NCBI GenBank assembly: GCA_028753945.1
Contig: JAPNXP010000005.1
Coordinates: forward strand, 2,666,001 to 2,730,000
DNA: 64,000 nt
Direction of reading: 5' to 3'
Origin: Hexactinellida sp. DTS-2022
Lineage: Eukaryota; Porifera; Hexactinellida
The translations under genes and the position numbers were made by a program. The notes below the pieces were generated by a model. That model worked only from the letters and a program-made list of their open reading frames with translations, was not told the origin of the DNA and made no database searches. How positions within the stretch are numbered: the stretch's first letter is position 1; each line of letters opens with the position of its first letter. Shown piece after piece: positions 20,662-31,856 of the stretch.

Positions 20662-21890
20662 CCAATTGTCATCATCACTATGAAGGTGTTAAATTATTTC
20701 AGAAAGGTGTTTCAGAAGGCAACGACCCTTAGAGTGGTGGAAGTTTCCATTTAGCTCACTTCCTTTGAGAAATATTCAAGTTTCAGCAGAATTTAATAGG
20801 TGATGACTCAGCATTTTTCAAGTTGCGTTTTGGGTGATAACCCAACACCAACCAACCCATTCAAATTTATACTTCACAAAATTGTAAAACACATTTTTTT
20901 CTCGATGTCATCATCACCTCAAGGTGTCATGACCCATTTGTAGAGGTGTTACGTGGTATAAGGATCAATTGATAAATTGGAAGTTTGTTTCTATCTTATT
21001 TGATTTCTGAGATTAATGGAATTTAGGCAATTAGTATGAATATTTAATTAATTAATTAATTTTTTAACACCATTATTATGTTTAGTAAAATAAATTAATA
21101 TTTGCAATTATTATTAATTTTAATTTAATTTCACTATCATATTTGAATTCAGCGCACTCGATAACCCCAAAATCTAATTGGAACCGTTTCTATAAGTTAA
21201 ACACAGAGTGAATTAAATAGAATTAAATATGTCAGTGTATCCATTGTGCAAGAATATTCTAGCAGAAATAAATATAATGACATAATCTGTTGTTGTTATG
21301 GAATGTATAATCTTAGTTTTCAAATAGAAAATAGAAGCCTATTCCATTTCACAAGTGGAATCAATATAATTATCGCAAGTTGAAACAATAGTGTATGATT
21401 TAACGGTGTCCACGCACAGGAATGTTTAATCTCTCACAAGCATTTCGAATTGTGCTTATATTACTTCAATTGGAGAATTGAAACAACCCCGGTAAAGCAT
21501 AAGTTATAAGCTATTAACAAGTTTAATCAATATAATAATCGCAAGTTGAAACAATGGAATTCAATTTAACACTTTCAATTGAACTGAAGTGTTAGTAAAC
21601 AAAGGAAACTTGAAACTCAATTGTGGCACAAACTAAGTACAATTTAAAAATTCGTGCACTGTGAAGAGGTGTATAATTTAATTCTCTATCGGATGCAAAT
21701 GAAATAAATATTCGGGCACCATTTATTGTTCTTTTTCTAACATTAAACAGGTACAAAAAGTTGGACAAAAATTATTAATATAAAATCGTGCCCCAGGTGC
21801 ACATCTGTAACCCATGAGACACATCCTGAAAATTTGGACTCTTAATTAATAATACTCTGTTCTGTGGAGAGGATATGGAAGGATAATAAA

Positions 21891-22017
21891 AAATCAAAAA
21901 TTGCAGCTGTGCCGACGCATGTTCCTTTGGTGGCACTATATTTTGTTGGTGGTTTATTGATAGTGCCTCCAAAGGAACATGCTGTCGGCGCAGGCTGCAA
22001 TTTTGGATTTTTTTTCG
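21891..22017. repeat. Long palindrome, copy 4 of 9
   Basis: Same stem as the other copies, at the right end of the array. Confidence 0.85.
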
Positions 22018-22200
22018 CCAAGTTATCATCACTATGAAGGTGTTAAATCATAGTTTGTATCTAAAAGTTGTATTGTCAATGAAAGTTACAGATTCATGGG
22101 AGAAATGTGATCCTGTGAATGGGAAATGACGAATGTAACGAATTATTGGTAACTGGGAAACGATAAAGGGATTCTTAATTAGTACAAATTTAAGGATGTA

Positions 22201-22700
22201 CAGTGGAACCTCTATAAGTGGGGGAGCTGGGACGGGGAAAATTTCAATTGCCCCCCATTCCCCGGTTATAAAATTCAATTGAAAAAACATTATATATGCT
22301 ATATTATACAAAATATTCATATAACACACACATTAATGCACGTTCTAGTTCTTATTTGTATATTATGACAATTTAGTTAACTGCTGATCTACACTAGGTG
22401 ATTTCTTCTAAAAACATCAGAGTAGATCAATCGAAAATATTTTTTCTGTAGAACTTTTGAGTCGATTTATTGGAAATATTGTATTATTTTATAAGAATCA
22501 TGTTAGGATTTGTCCATTCCCCCCATTTATGGAGGTTGTTTTGTATGGAGATAAAAACTCCTTGAAATTTATGGTCCCCCATTCCCCACTTCCCCGCTTA
22601 TAGAGGTTCATTTGTATGGATATATACGAATATGGTAAAAAAATTCCCCACTTATGGAGGTTCCCCATTTATAGAGACCCCACTTATAGAGGTTGCACTG
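22201..22700. mobile_element. pogo/Tigger-type element, 500 bp
   Basis: The ends CAGTGGAACCTCTATAAGTG and CTTATAGAGGTTGCACTG are flanked by TA (22199-22200 and 22701-22702). Several internal near-copies of the end (CTTATGGAGGTT) follow. No transposase. Confidence 0.85.
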
Positions 22701-22871
22701 TATATTGTATAAGCATTGCAAGAATGTAGTAATTTAGTATATATAGTAACGATACAAAATAGTTTGAATTTGCCACCTCATCTCCTTCTGTCATGTTTTA
22801 TGTTCAGTAGAGGCTTTATAATTAAAGGGAACCTAAAATTAGCTCTAACCAAATTTGTCAATTTGTCGGAA

Positions 22872-23549
22872 TCAGTGGCGGCGAGATGGGGCGCTAGCCC
22901 CATCAACATTTTTTGTTAACCCCATCAGTTGATGGGGGGCATGGGGCTGAGATTATACTAAACATGTAAATTTTCATAATACCTCTATTTTAACACTGGT
23001 ATCGTCCAGTCATCTTTACTTCAGTCTAGTAACTCATTTTCAAATTACTATTACGTATATAGATATGGCGTATTTCCCCAATAAGCGCTGGCTCTTATTC
23101 ATACCCATTAGTTGATAATTGAATTGTAATTACATTGATTTAGGAAATTTCGGTATGTTTACTGTCGTTGAAAACCATAATAATCCACCTACAGTAGAAC
23201 CTCGTGAATACGAACACGGGATCGTCAAAATTACTATTTAAGTCCCCTTCAAGGCCTTTTCAATACAAAAGGTATCGGTTAATACGAATTTATTGAAACT
23301 CTTCCATTTTAAATACCTAGTTTGAAATCTCAGTTGAATTTATTTTATTTTAATTTTAAAAAATATGAGTTAATTTACTATCCTGGATCGGAGTAGTTTT
23401 CCATAACTTTATTGGTATTTGTTTCATTATATCTTTAGTTTTGATCGGTTAAGATCAATCGTTTATTAATAGACTTATGTATCAGGCTGAATCTATCCTT
23501 TCGACAATTGTCAAGACTAATTTTCTATTTACTGATTCATCATTTACTT
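22872..23549. other. MITE relics upstream of WDR3
   Basis: A one-ended hAT MITE relic starts at about 22874 (CAGTGGCGGCGAG). A one-ended pogo-type relic starts at 23192 (CAGTAGAACCTCGTG after TA). The last 150 bases before the WDR3 start are AT-rich and may hold its promoter and 5' UTR, but I see no definite TATA box or initiator. Confidence 0.45.
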
Positions 23550-25622
23550 ATGGGACTTTCAAAGGCTTACATAAAATTCAATCCTGGTCCCATCCTGGGT
23601 ATGGTTGCCAGCCGCTACAGTCCTGTTTTACTCCATAGACTTAATCCAGATTCAGATACCGCTTTGATGTGTATTGTTGCTGTTCTAGAGAATGTAGTTA
23701 TATGGAATGTAAAATTATCTACTGTTCATTCAATATTGATGGGTAAAATTTCGATGGTGGCTTCATTTTCTCTTAGTTATAACGAACATTGTCTAGCCGT
23801 TGGTTACGATGATGGCATAATTAAATTATGGAATTTACGTGCTCATAATTCCTTTATTTCCTTGAATGGACATACAAGTGTTCCAAGAGTTTTGGCGTTT
23901 TCCTCAGATGGACTTAGATTGGCATCTGGACTAGATGATGGAAACATTATTTTGTGGGACGTAATTAATTATTATGGACTTTTCCTACTGAAAGGACATA
24001 CATCAATGATTACTACAATCACTTTTATGTGTAATATATACTTGGTTTCGACAAGCAAAGACTGTTTGGTCAAAATCTGGAATCTGGTTACAATGTCATG
24101 TATTCAAACTATTCTCAATCACAATTCCGAGATTCTTTCTTGTGTACTGATCTGTGATACTTATATGATCACTGGATCACTGGATGGTAAACTTCGTATA
24201 TTTTCAAATCTTCAAAATTTGGATTGTTCTCATACCAATTTAGATTCAAGTGTTATAAATTCTGATAGAATTCCATTTCATTTTGAATTTGCAGGATTTA
24301 TTGAAAGGGGTTTTGATGGAAAAGTTACAAAGTTAATATTTAGTAAGTCAGCAAGTGTAGTTATCGTCAAAAGTAATTCGACCTTTGAATATATTAAACT
24401 AAAACACATTTGCGATTCTCACATGGAAACGACTAGCGTCAGCATCAGAGATATAAATTTAATTAGTCAAAACGAATTACCCAATATTTCGAACATCTCT
24501 ATTCCAAAAACATCCTATGTTTTTTTACGTAAAAAATCTTTCGATTTTGATCTCCTTGACACAGGCAGCTGTTTTCTAATAGGGTTAAATCTTGGCAATA
24601 ACCAGGTTGAAATTCATTCTATTGATCATTTGTTCAATTCCTGCCAATTATATTCACTATCGCACTTCCATCACAATGATGTAAGGTGTTTGTCTTTTAG
24701 TTCTGACTCACAACTTCTTGCTGCTGGTTCATCTGATGAGGTTAGAATTTGGAATCCAAGAAAAGAGCACTGTCTGTTATCAATTAGAGTATATGATGTT
24801 TTATCATGTTGTTTTATTATTAGTGATAAGTATCTTATTGTTGGAACTCGTTTTGGATTCATTCATTTTTTGCATATATATTCTTCCACCCTAATACAAT
24901 CAATTCATTTACATTCAGATGCAATATGGTCAGTTATTTCGCAACCTGATTCAAATGTGATTGCCACTTGTGGTTCTGATAAAATTCTTAAACTGACATC
25001 AATATCATTTACCTCTAAATTTAAAACTTCTTTTTGTCAAGATTTTAAATTGGTTGAAGAATCCTTATTATCTCTACCCGAAGAAATTATTTTTATGAGA
25101 TATAGCTATGATGCTAAACTATTAGCGCTGTCTTTACTTGACAATACTGTTAAAGTTTTCCTAGTGGATTCCATGAAGATTATATTGTCATTATATGGTC
25201 ACAATTTGCCTGTATTGTGTATTGATATATCCCATGATTGCAATATCCTTGCCTCTGGATCTGTTGATAGGAGTGTTAAAATATGGAGTTTAGATTTTGG
25301 GAACTGTCTTCATTCTATATATGCTCATGAAGATGCCATTATGGCCGTTGTATTTATTCCTTCTACTCATCAATTATTCTCTGCCAGTAGAGACAAAACT
25401 TTGAAATTATTTGATCTTGATACATATCAACAAATTTACACACTAAGAGGTCATCATGATAGAATACACTCTATTGTAATCAGTACTGATGGTAATCTAC
25501 TGGCAAGTTGTTCACATGATCTGAGTGTTAGAATTTGGCAACGGAGTTACGAACAATATTATTTTTCAGAAAAAATAGACCATTTGATTGATTTGGACAA
25601 AAATATTAAGTTTCTCAGGTAA
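23550..25622 (+). CDS. WDR3: WDR3/Utp12-like WD40 protein, single exon, lacks C-terminal domain
   Basis: WDR3 (yeast Dip2/Utp12) is a nucleolar subunit of the U3 small-subunit processome that helps early 18S rRNA processing. The first ATG is at 23550; it gives MGLSKAY, resembling the MGLTKQY start of vertebrate WDR3, so the 14 codons open upstream of it (from a TTG) are not included. The protein is 690 residues. WD repeats are clear at about 84-96 (AVGYDDGIIKLWNL), 125-138 (SGLDDGNIILWDVIN), 166-180 (STSKDCLVKIWNL) and 208-219 (SLDGKLRIF), with a second propeller near 400-670 ending SHDLSVRIWQRS. Vertebrate WDR3 is about 940 residues and ends with an Utp12 domain absent here. The stop overlaps a possible splice donor (CTCAG, GTAATT at 25619), and AATAAA follows at 25715. 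It is either a multi-exon gene whose last exon I cannot find, or a truncated intronless copy. No frameshift in 690 codons argues for recent or continuing constraint. Confidence 0.88.
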   Translation: MGLSKAYIKFNPGPILGMVASRYSPVLLHRLNPDSDTALMCIVAVLENVVIWNVKLSTVHSILMGKISMVASFSLSYNEHCLAVGYDDGIIKLWNLRAHNSFISLNGHTSVPRVLAFSSDGLRLASGLDDGNIILWDVINYYGLFLLKGHTSMITTITFMCNIYLVSTSKDCLVKIWNLVTMSCIQTILNHNSEILSCVLICDTYMITGSLDGKLRIFSNLQNLDCSHTNLDSSVINSDRIPFHFEFAGFIERGFDGKVTKLIFSKSASVVIVKSNSTFEYIKLKHICDSHMETTSVSIRDINLISQNELPNISNISIPKTSYVFLRKKSFDFDLLDTGSCFLIGLNLGNNQVEIHSIDHLFNSCQLYSLSHFHHNDVRCLSFSSDSQLLAAGSSDEVRIWNPRKEHCLLSIRVYDVLSCCFIISDKYLIVGTRFGFIHFLHIYSSTLIQSIHLHSDAIWSVISQPDSNVIATCGSDKILKLTSISFTSKFKTSFCQDFKLVEESLLSLPEEIIFMRYSYDAKLLALSLLDNTVKVFLVDSMKIILSLYGHNLPVLCIDISHDCNILASGSVDRSVKIWSLDFGNCLHSIYAHEDAIMAVVFIPSTHQLFSASRDKTLKLFDLDTYQQIYTLRGHHDRIHSIVISTDGNLLASCSHDLSVRIWQRSYEQYYFSEKIDHLIDLDKNIKFLR

Positions 25623-25714
25623 TTTTGGATATGTGGTATAATAGTTTATTTATACCGTATATTACTTTATACATTGCTTTACTAGTATTTGAACTAATTG
25701 AGGATGCTTCGGTC

Positions 25715-25720
25715 TAAATA
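25715..25720 (+). promoter_or_regulatory. Possible poly(A) signal
   Basis: AATAAA lies 93 bases after the WDR3 stop, just before the MITE at 25731. In such AT-rich DNA it may be chance. Confidence 0.35.
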
Positions 25721-25730
25721 AAATGATATA

Positions 25731-25917
25731 CAGTGGAGCCTCCCATAACGGACACTCCAAATAGCGGACAACCTCTAAATAACGGACAACCCTCGTGGCA
25801 CGGATTTATTTATTTAGCATATGTCTAATAGGAAAGCAACCTCTAAATAGCGGACAACCTCTAAATAGCGTACAACGGTTCCGGTCCCAAGGTGTCCGTT
25901 GTTCAGAGGCTCTACTG
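25731..25917. mobile_element. pogo/Tc1-type MITE (family Pg1), 187 bp
   Basis: Same length as 17897-18083 and nearly its reverse complement. Ends CAGTGGAGCCTCC and GAGGCTCTACTG, with TA on both sides. Confidence 0.88.
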
Positions 25918-26671
25918 TATTCATAAAGTAAGTGAAATTATATTGACTAATATAACTCAAAATTTTCACAAAAGTAAATTTTTCGAATCCGACACATGAG
26001 TGGCCAAAAAGTTACTTTACAAATTGTTAATTGGTTAATTTGTTAAGGTTGTTCTTAAAATTGTAAACATCACATTGTGGCTTATTATTGCTATTGAGAA
26101 AAGAATAGGCATGCATCTAGTTCCGTATTTACTCAAATAGACCCAAGGCGATTATCAATTTCTAGCCCCGCTAAAGTGGGAAATTATTCAGGGTGGGCGA
26201 TAATAGAGTTTTACATTCCCGCAGAGGGGCCATTATTTGAGTTGAGCTACTATTTGTAATTTAGGAAATACGATAATTACCATTAAAATGATATTCCCGG
26301 ATATTCGTAGTTACCTACTTAGATGTAGGTGAATTTAACATTTAATATTTAAAATCCTTAGGGGGCGATATTCTAGTCATTAAGGTGGTTTATTTTGAAT
26401 TAATTTGGACTATTGCAGCATAACCGCGATTATCCAAACTCGTCGGGACCAGTCAAACACTTCCGGATAAGTTAGTAGTGATCAAATTTTTGGAATACCA
26501 TTTGAACCTTCTACATGTGTTCTGATATTAATGAGTTTAGTTAATCGAAGTACCGGTAATTTAGTTTGCACTAAAATGTGCTCTAATTGCACATTTAAAA
26601 TGTTTTAATTTTAACGATTGTGTATTTAGTCGCAAATGCTAATTTTAAAAAATATATTCATAATTTGAGCT
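25918..26671. other. AT-rich DNA with a CCGTATTT MITE
   Basis: 26123-26272 starts CCGTATTTACTCAAATAG and ends TTAGGAAATACG, a decayed relative of the MITE at 36714-36956 that keeps GGCGAT/CCCC motifs. The remainder is unassigned. I looked for a WDR3 C-terminal exon here and did not recognise one. Confidence 0.45.
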
Positions 26672-26830
26672 ACCAGGGTAGCTTAATAGTTAAGTCCTAA
26701 GTATTCAGCTCGGCTGGCTTGGGTTCTTCTCCGTTTGCAGGCAATGTTTTTAGTAAAGTGAAAGACAAGAGTTGAGGTCGGCATTGACTCCGCCTGAGAT
26801 AATCGGGACTTCGCCAACCCCTTGCTTCCC
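26672..26830 (+). mobile_element. tRNA-derived SINE (head region)
   Basis: TAGCTTAATAG at 26680-26690 fits the RNA polymerase III A box (TRGYNNARNNG). GGTTCTTCTCC at 26723-26733 fits the B box (GGTTCGANTCC) at 9 of 11, and the spacing of 32 bases is right for a tRNA head. It does not fold as a complete tRNA, and a non-tRNA body follows (GACTCCGCCTGAGATAATCG). The 3' end and TSD were not found. Confidence 0.5.
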
Positions 26831-27787
26831 CTGTTATGTTATGGAACGTTATCCTGGCTGTTATGTAGGATTTTAATGTGATCTTCAGTGGTTGCTTTAC
26901 AATAATCCTAGCCTATCAGGTGACTCAGTACTCCTCTCTAGCTATTTATTAGCCATCATGGGTTGGTATTTCGAGTTTCTAAGCTAGTCCTGCTAACCGG
27001 TTGTTGTCTTTCTAGACTCACTGCGAACTCCTTTCGAATGGAACGTTCTGTATGGTTAAAGTGAGTTGCTAGAATCTTGTCACTCCTGCTGTTTGGATTG
27101 TGGGGCGCTGTGCAATGTATTTTCGACTAATCAGATTATAGGGTTTACTGCTGATTTCATTTGATTGGCTTAATTCAACAACTATTATTACTTTTTAATA
27201 TGCATTGTTTGCATCCACTGATGTTTCATTTTTAGCAATAATCTATCACATTGTATGAGTTATGGCAATTTTGATTTCAGAATCGTGTTCTACCTTCCGA
27301 ATTAACCATTGTTGTAGTTTTCAACTCAATTAGATATTGTTTAGTTTGTAAATTATCATATTGTGTCTCCATTTACCACTTTCCAATTGCCACCATGGTA
27401 CAAGATGGGAACAAGTGGCACATGGTGGCAATTAATGTTAATTTTCAACCTAACTAGTAGGTAGTAGATATGAAAGCTTCTGCACGGATATTTGGAATGC
27501 GTAGAATAGGAAGCTGAAATCAAAATTGCGATATCCAATATATTTTGAATACAATACACGTTATTAAGAGACGCACTGTATCACTATTTTCCTTGGGAAT
27601 GTTTTGGAGTCCGAATACTTTTGGTAGGGGACGGTATTGTCGGTAATGTTATGTATCGGTAATGTTATGTGTGGATAATGTAGCCAGTTACTGATGAAAC
27701 CACTTTATATCCTAAGGACTTACCAAACTCCCTAAACATATCCGAACCGTCACCGCATGAGCTACATGTCAAAAACAACACTCCGGT
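26831..27787. other. Unassigned DNA with a diverged repeat
   Basis: 27470-27640 resembles 41325-41490 in the left foldback arm (both contain AATGCGTAGAA, GAATACAATA and CTTTTGGTAGGGGA), roughly two-thirds alike by eye. No gene recognised. Confidence 0.4.
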
Positions 27788-27788
27788 A

Positions 27789-27860
27789 CAGAGGCGGATC
27801 CAGACACAAATCTGAGGGGGGCTAAAGCACTTTCTCTTGTAAGGAAATACTATACTCTTC
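27789..27860. mobile_element. One-ended hAT MITE relic
   Basis: It begins CAGAGGCGGATCCAG and continues AATCTGAGGGGGGC, like the left end of 17583-17734. No right end before the P-type MITE. Confidence 0.55.
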
Positions 27861-27887
27861 CTTTGGGAGCATTCTGATTGGTTGAGT

Positions 27888-28471
27888 CGTGACCTTCGTT
27901 ATATAAGGCCTTACTACTCGGAACCATGGATTACTTAAAGGCCATTGATTATTATGTGACATATCTTTATCTCAATAGTTAGTAATGACAGACCTGAGCA
28001 TCGCATTATAATTGTATAGGAGGTTAAGAACATGATATTAAGGCATACATAACATCCTTTAGAATTGTGTTATATCACCATTTCATTACGTAATCGCTAT
28101 TTTTCGTGGGAATTATCGTGTTTTTATAGCCTGCTTTTAACATAGTTAAACGCGTTCTAAAATGTTCTAAATTGGAACATGAGGATGTCCATAACTCGTT
28201 GAATGAAATATATCAAAATTATAAATGGAATGTTGACACATTCCTCGGTTGCCAGGGAAATGCATATTTCTTAAAATGAGCCATAACTCAAAAACTATCT
28301 ATTTTATGTAAACTATGCTAGTACTGATCTATCCGCAATTAGTAACTTCCTATTCGTGGATAATACATTTTATAGGCCTAACTTCAATAATCTTTGAGAT
28401 AATGAGTGTTTACCATATAAAGAATTGAGTGCTAATACTCAGTAGTAAGGCCTTATATAACGAAGGTCACG
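27888..28471. mobile_element. P-type MITE 2, 584 bp, 7-bp TSD
   Basis: The ends CGTGACCTTCGTTATATAAG and its reverse complement (about 31 bp of inverted repeat) are flanked by a perfect GTTGAGT (27881-27887 and 28472-28478). The internal segment 28090-28175 (CGCTATTTTT, ATCGTGTTTTTATAGCCTG, AACATAGTTA) is also found, reversed, at 63920-63985 beside a P-like transposase C-terminus. It is therefore an internal-deletion derivative of that P-like subfamily. Confidence 0.88.
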
Positions 28472-28649
28472 GTTGAGTCTTCATCTACTATGATTTAATT
28501 AGCCTTGGATAAGTTATCTATTTTCATACATACTAGTATAAACCTGCCTGACGATTTGTTTAGTAGCCATGCAAAGTGCACTTAGCAGTAGATCAGACTC
28601 CGAAAACAATGGCTGCTCGACTATATAATCTACGCTCCTAGCTACTAAT

Positions 28650-28672
28650 AATAATAATAATAATAATAATAA
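28650..28672. repeat. (AAT)n microsatellite
   Basis: About eight AAT units precede the Helentron-like 5' end TCTATACTATTAAAAC. Confidence 0.85.
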
Positions 28673-28708
28673 TATTCTATACTATTAAAACACAACTGTA
28701 TATATCTA

Positions 28709-28809
28709 CAGTGGAGCCTCCCATAACAGACACTCCAAATAGCGGACAACCTCTAAATAACGGACAACGGTTCCGGCCCTAATGTGTCCGTTGTTCAGAG
28801 GCTCTACTG
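28709..28809. mobile_element. pogo MITE Pg1, short copy
   Basis: 101 bp, ends CAGTGGAGCCTCC and GAGGCTCTACTG, internally deleted relative to the 187-bp form. Both sides read TATATCTA. Confidence 0.85.
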
Positions 28810-28817
28810 TATATCTA

Positions 28818-28986
28818 CAGTAGAGCCTCTGAACAACGGACACCTTGGGACCGGAACCGTTGTCCGCTATTTAGAGGTTGCTTTTCTATTAGACATATGC
28901 TAAATAAATAAATCCGTGCCACGAGGGTTGTCCGTTATTCAGAGGTTGTCCGCTATTTGGAGTGTCCGTTATGGGAGGCTCCACTG
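28818..28986. mobile_element. pogo MITE Pg1, inverted neighbour
   Basis: 169 bp, ends CAGTAGAGCCTC and GAGGCTCCACTG, in the opposite orientation to its neighbour 8 bp away. TA on both sides. Confidence 0.85.
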
Positions 28987-30021
28987 TATATTAAAAGCAC
29001 AATTGTTGTATGTTTGTGTGTTTGTGTGTTTGTCCAGAATTAATAGGAAAGACTACAAGCTCTAGAGATCTGAAAATTTGTATGCAGGGGTAATTTTACA
29101 CGCTGACAACGATCTATTAGTTTTCTAAACGAAATAATGCGATTATGACGTCATAAAGGCACATATTTGGGAATTCGCCCACAATTTTAGATGATAACAC
29201 AAGATAGAATGAGACACACGTATACTGATTTCTGGGATTGTGACGTCGCGTATGAACTAATTAGGATTTAGCTCTTACAATTTTTGATTCAATCGTCAAA
29301 CAATTTTGTCACGTTCTAAAATAAATTGTATCTACAAATTATTATAAATTTCGCACTTATCTGCGCCAGGCATTAACAAAAATGTAACCTCCTATTACTG
29401 CGTCTTTGCACATATTGAGGTTTGATGATGTAATCTTCACCTACATTAATCCCGAAATTGCATACTTGGTTAATCCAGTTTGGCTTCCATCAGTTTACTT
29501 CTAATCGTGATGTATTATTAGCTTACCCCAATCACACTGACATAAGTATACATAAAATTACTGTCAAAGTTATTCAACTATTTACTATACCTATATCTTC
29601 TGCATAATTAATGACATATTGATGATACAGCGAAATAATAATAATCAAACAATTTACTAAGCAGGAGCTTAAAACGTTCATATCTCTGGAAATAATCATC
29701 GAATCGATGAAAACCAAAGTCCTATCGAGAGATAACATCCTTCCGCAGTGTGTGTGAAAATATTGGAAAATTTGAACATTTTTAACTTTGGGCGAAATAG
29801 GGCGGAACCAGCGTTAAATCCTGTGTTGTAAATAGCATTTAGTTAATTAGTTGACATATTAAATTGAGTACGTGTAATTTACAAGTCAAAGGTTTATTAA
29901 ACATATTTAATATGAATGGTATTTTAAGGAGGGTAAGGCCGCGAGGCGTCCGTTCATTGTGTTGCGTAGTGTCTAACACGAACGACCAAAGGTCGCGAAG
30001 CGACCGAGACCGTAGGGCTCG

Positions 30022-31018
30022 TACTATTAAAACACAATTTATCTTTGTGTATATATTCACTAACCGGCCTAAAGTATTTGAACATCAATAATTTGTTTAA
30101 ATAAAATCTTATAGCAGCATGATAACATTTAGTAGATGTTTAGATAAAAGTATATGTGAAGTATAATAAATTAGCGAAATTTTTGAATTCACAATTTTAT
30201 GGAGGTTATAAATTCATTAACTATATAATTAGCTAATTAAATATAAAATTTCTGATCATTAAGATGCAATTAGAATATACAAGTTTTGATTGCAGATTTG
30301 AATTCCACATGGTCGAATTACTCTAAGTACATAATTTCAAATCATTACGATTATTTATACTAAGATACTGCCACATTCCCATTTGTGCCACTTGTGCCAC
30401 AAGTGGCACGTGGCAGAGACACTTATGCCACTTCATGGAAATTTCCTAAAATGGCTTGAAATCACAATACTTTAGAATTTATAACTATAGTAAGATATTT
30501 ATAGTAGTAGGGTCAAAATCTAAGTATGTTTGAGCAACCTCTGGGAAGTTAAGTTTTATACCTGATTCTGATACTTTAGGGTATATCTCTCGATTTAAGC
30601 TCCCATGCCGGTCTCGAAAATTTGGGCAAACTTTTTTATAGCGACAAATTCAAAGGGCCTCCGGCAATTATTTTGAAAAATTAAGTCCCCTCTTTGAACA
30701 TTTCACAAATTGAGATTATAGTGTTTTTGAACTGTATACAATAAGTACTAGCTTCACTGAAATTTCAACTCAATCGGAACTTACTTTTATTCTAATATAA
30801 TAAAAAAAACTCAAATATATATATGTACACACAGTGTCACACACCCAGGATTGTGTTTTAATAGTATAGATAAAAATAACAATAAATACATAATCAATAT
30901 TAGCAATTGATTTAATAATGGTCCAATACTGACTAAGTAGTCCCTTCGGAAATAGTGTTATGATTTAAAATATAGATTTAATAAATTATTTGCAGCTTAT
31001 TGTTTTATTGAAATATTT
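30022..31018. other. AT-rich DNA with Helentron-type ends
   Basis: It starts TACTATTAAAACACAAT and has the inverted form TTGTGTTTTAATAGTATAGA at 30855-30874. CCACTTGTGCC / GGCACGTGGC repeats lie at 30380-30440. No coding frame recognised. Confidence 0.4.
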
Positions 31019-31027
31019 ATACTTTAC

Positions 31028-31856
31028 GGGGTTGACTGAATGGTGGAATCTAGTGGAATGTAGTGAAATCAATGGTGACTGAATAGTGGAATCTATTTGA
31101 ATTGCTAAACTTTAGTGGAATGTGGTTGAATATTCACTGAATGGTGGATTCTAGTGGAATTTGACTGAATGGAGGAAATGGGTGAATTTGACTGAATAGT
31201 GGAATCTTGTGGTATCGAGTGGAATTTGACTGAATTGTGAAATCGATTGGAATTTACTATATACGTAGTGCACTTTGATTAAATTATTAACTCTATGCAA
31301 TAAGCTATTATGTTCATCTTAAATCATATAAAATCTTTTCAACGATTTAATTGTGTTTGCTCATGGATTGGGAGAATATAAATTGCTTAATATTGAATTA
31401 CTTACATGAAATATATTAATATTTCTTAATAATTATCTTTATTAATTGATCTTCATAACGAATCCCTAATGGTTATTTATTTGGAATCTTTGATAAAGAA
31501 TTATTCTAGGGGCATATTGATATCCTAATATTTATATATTATCGGTATATCCTCTTCTCAATAGCCATTCCATTTCAAAGACTTAGTATTAGATTTAACT
31601 TGATAAGGTTGAAACCGTACTAACTGCATTGACAATTCAATCCAATTCATCTCGATTTCACTATTCAGTCAATTTCCACTCGATTTTACTATTCAGTCAT
31701 CAACTAGATCCCACAATTCAGTCAAAGGTTCCACCAGATTCTACCATTCAGTCAATTTTGAAAATCCACCAGACAATTCAAAGGAGATTCCACTTAAATC
31801 TAATAATTCCTTAGATTCCACTCAATACCACTAGATTCCACCATTCAGTCAACCGC
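31028..31856. mobile_element. MULE-like MITE with 9-bp TSD
   Basis: The inverted ends GGGGTTGACTGAATGGTGGA and TCCACCATTCAGTCAACCGC are flanked by a perfect ATACTTTAC (31019-31027 and 31857-31865). Both subterminal regions carry many TGACTGAATGGTGGAATC-like units in opposite orientation (31028-31250 and 31640-31856). A 9-bp duplication points to Mutator-like or Merlin-like mobilisation. Confidence 0.82.

Larger units (their letters stand above)
19240..22030 (+). repeat. Tandem array of palindrome-bearing units, three palindromes
   Basis: Units of about 1.2-1.35 kb repeat as: palindrome; CATCATCACTATGAAGGTG; a hairpin-forming TTGGGT..CACCCAACA; CCTCAAGGTGTCA; AT-rich DNA; AAGTTGAAACAATAGAATT; GTGGCACAAAC; CGTGCACTGTGAA; CCCCAGGTGCACATCTGTAA; then the next palindrome. 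Two full units and three palindromes are present. These are the same modules that build the arms of the foldback element at 38.4-58 kb, here without an inverted partner, so it may be a solo arm. No coding frame. Confidence 0.75.
28705..30021 (+). mobile_element. Helentron-like element (family He1), copy C
   Basis: The 5' terminus TCTA-TATTAAAAGCACAATTG is split by two pogo MITEs at its first TA. Then come GTTTGTGTG repeats, TTGTCCAGAATTAATAGGAA, TGACGTCATAAAGGCACATA and further blocks shared with 53417-54370. The 3' part has hairpins GGCCGCGAGGCGTCC and GGTCGCGAAGCGACC, ending CGTAGGGCTCG. The TC start, the 3' palindromes and the lack of TIRs or a TSD are Helitron/Helentron traits. It is non-autonomous: no Rep/helicase. 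An additional TCTATACTATTAAAACAC end at 28676 and an inverted one at 30855-30874 suggest it landed in a related element. Confidence 0.65.

Noticed and set aside
19240-22030. LTR retrotransposon with direct repeats
   Set aside because: No gag-pol frame, primer-binding site or TG..CA ends; the repeats are tandem units with palindromes also used in inverted arms.
21775-22030. Hammerhead ribozyme in the arm units (CCCATGAGACAC..CTGAAA)
   Set aside because: The conserved CTGANGA core and the paired helices are not present in the right order in any of the units examined.
23508-23549. Earlier start for WDR3
   Set aside because: The frame is open from a TTG at 23508, but the first ATG is at 23550 and gives the conserved MGLSK start.
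26672-26745. Functional tRNA gene
   Set aside because: A and B boxes are present but the acceptor and anticodon arms do not pair; fits a SINE head.
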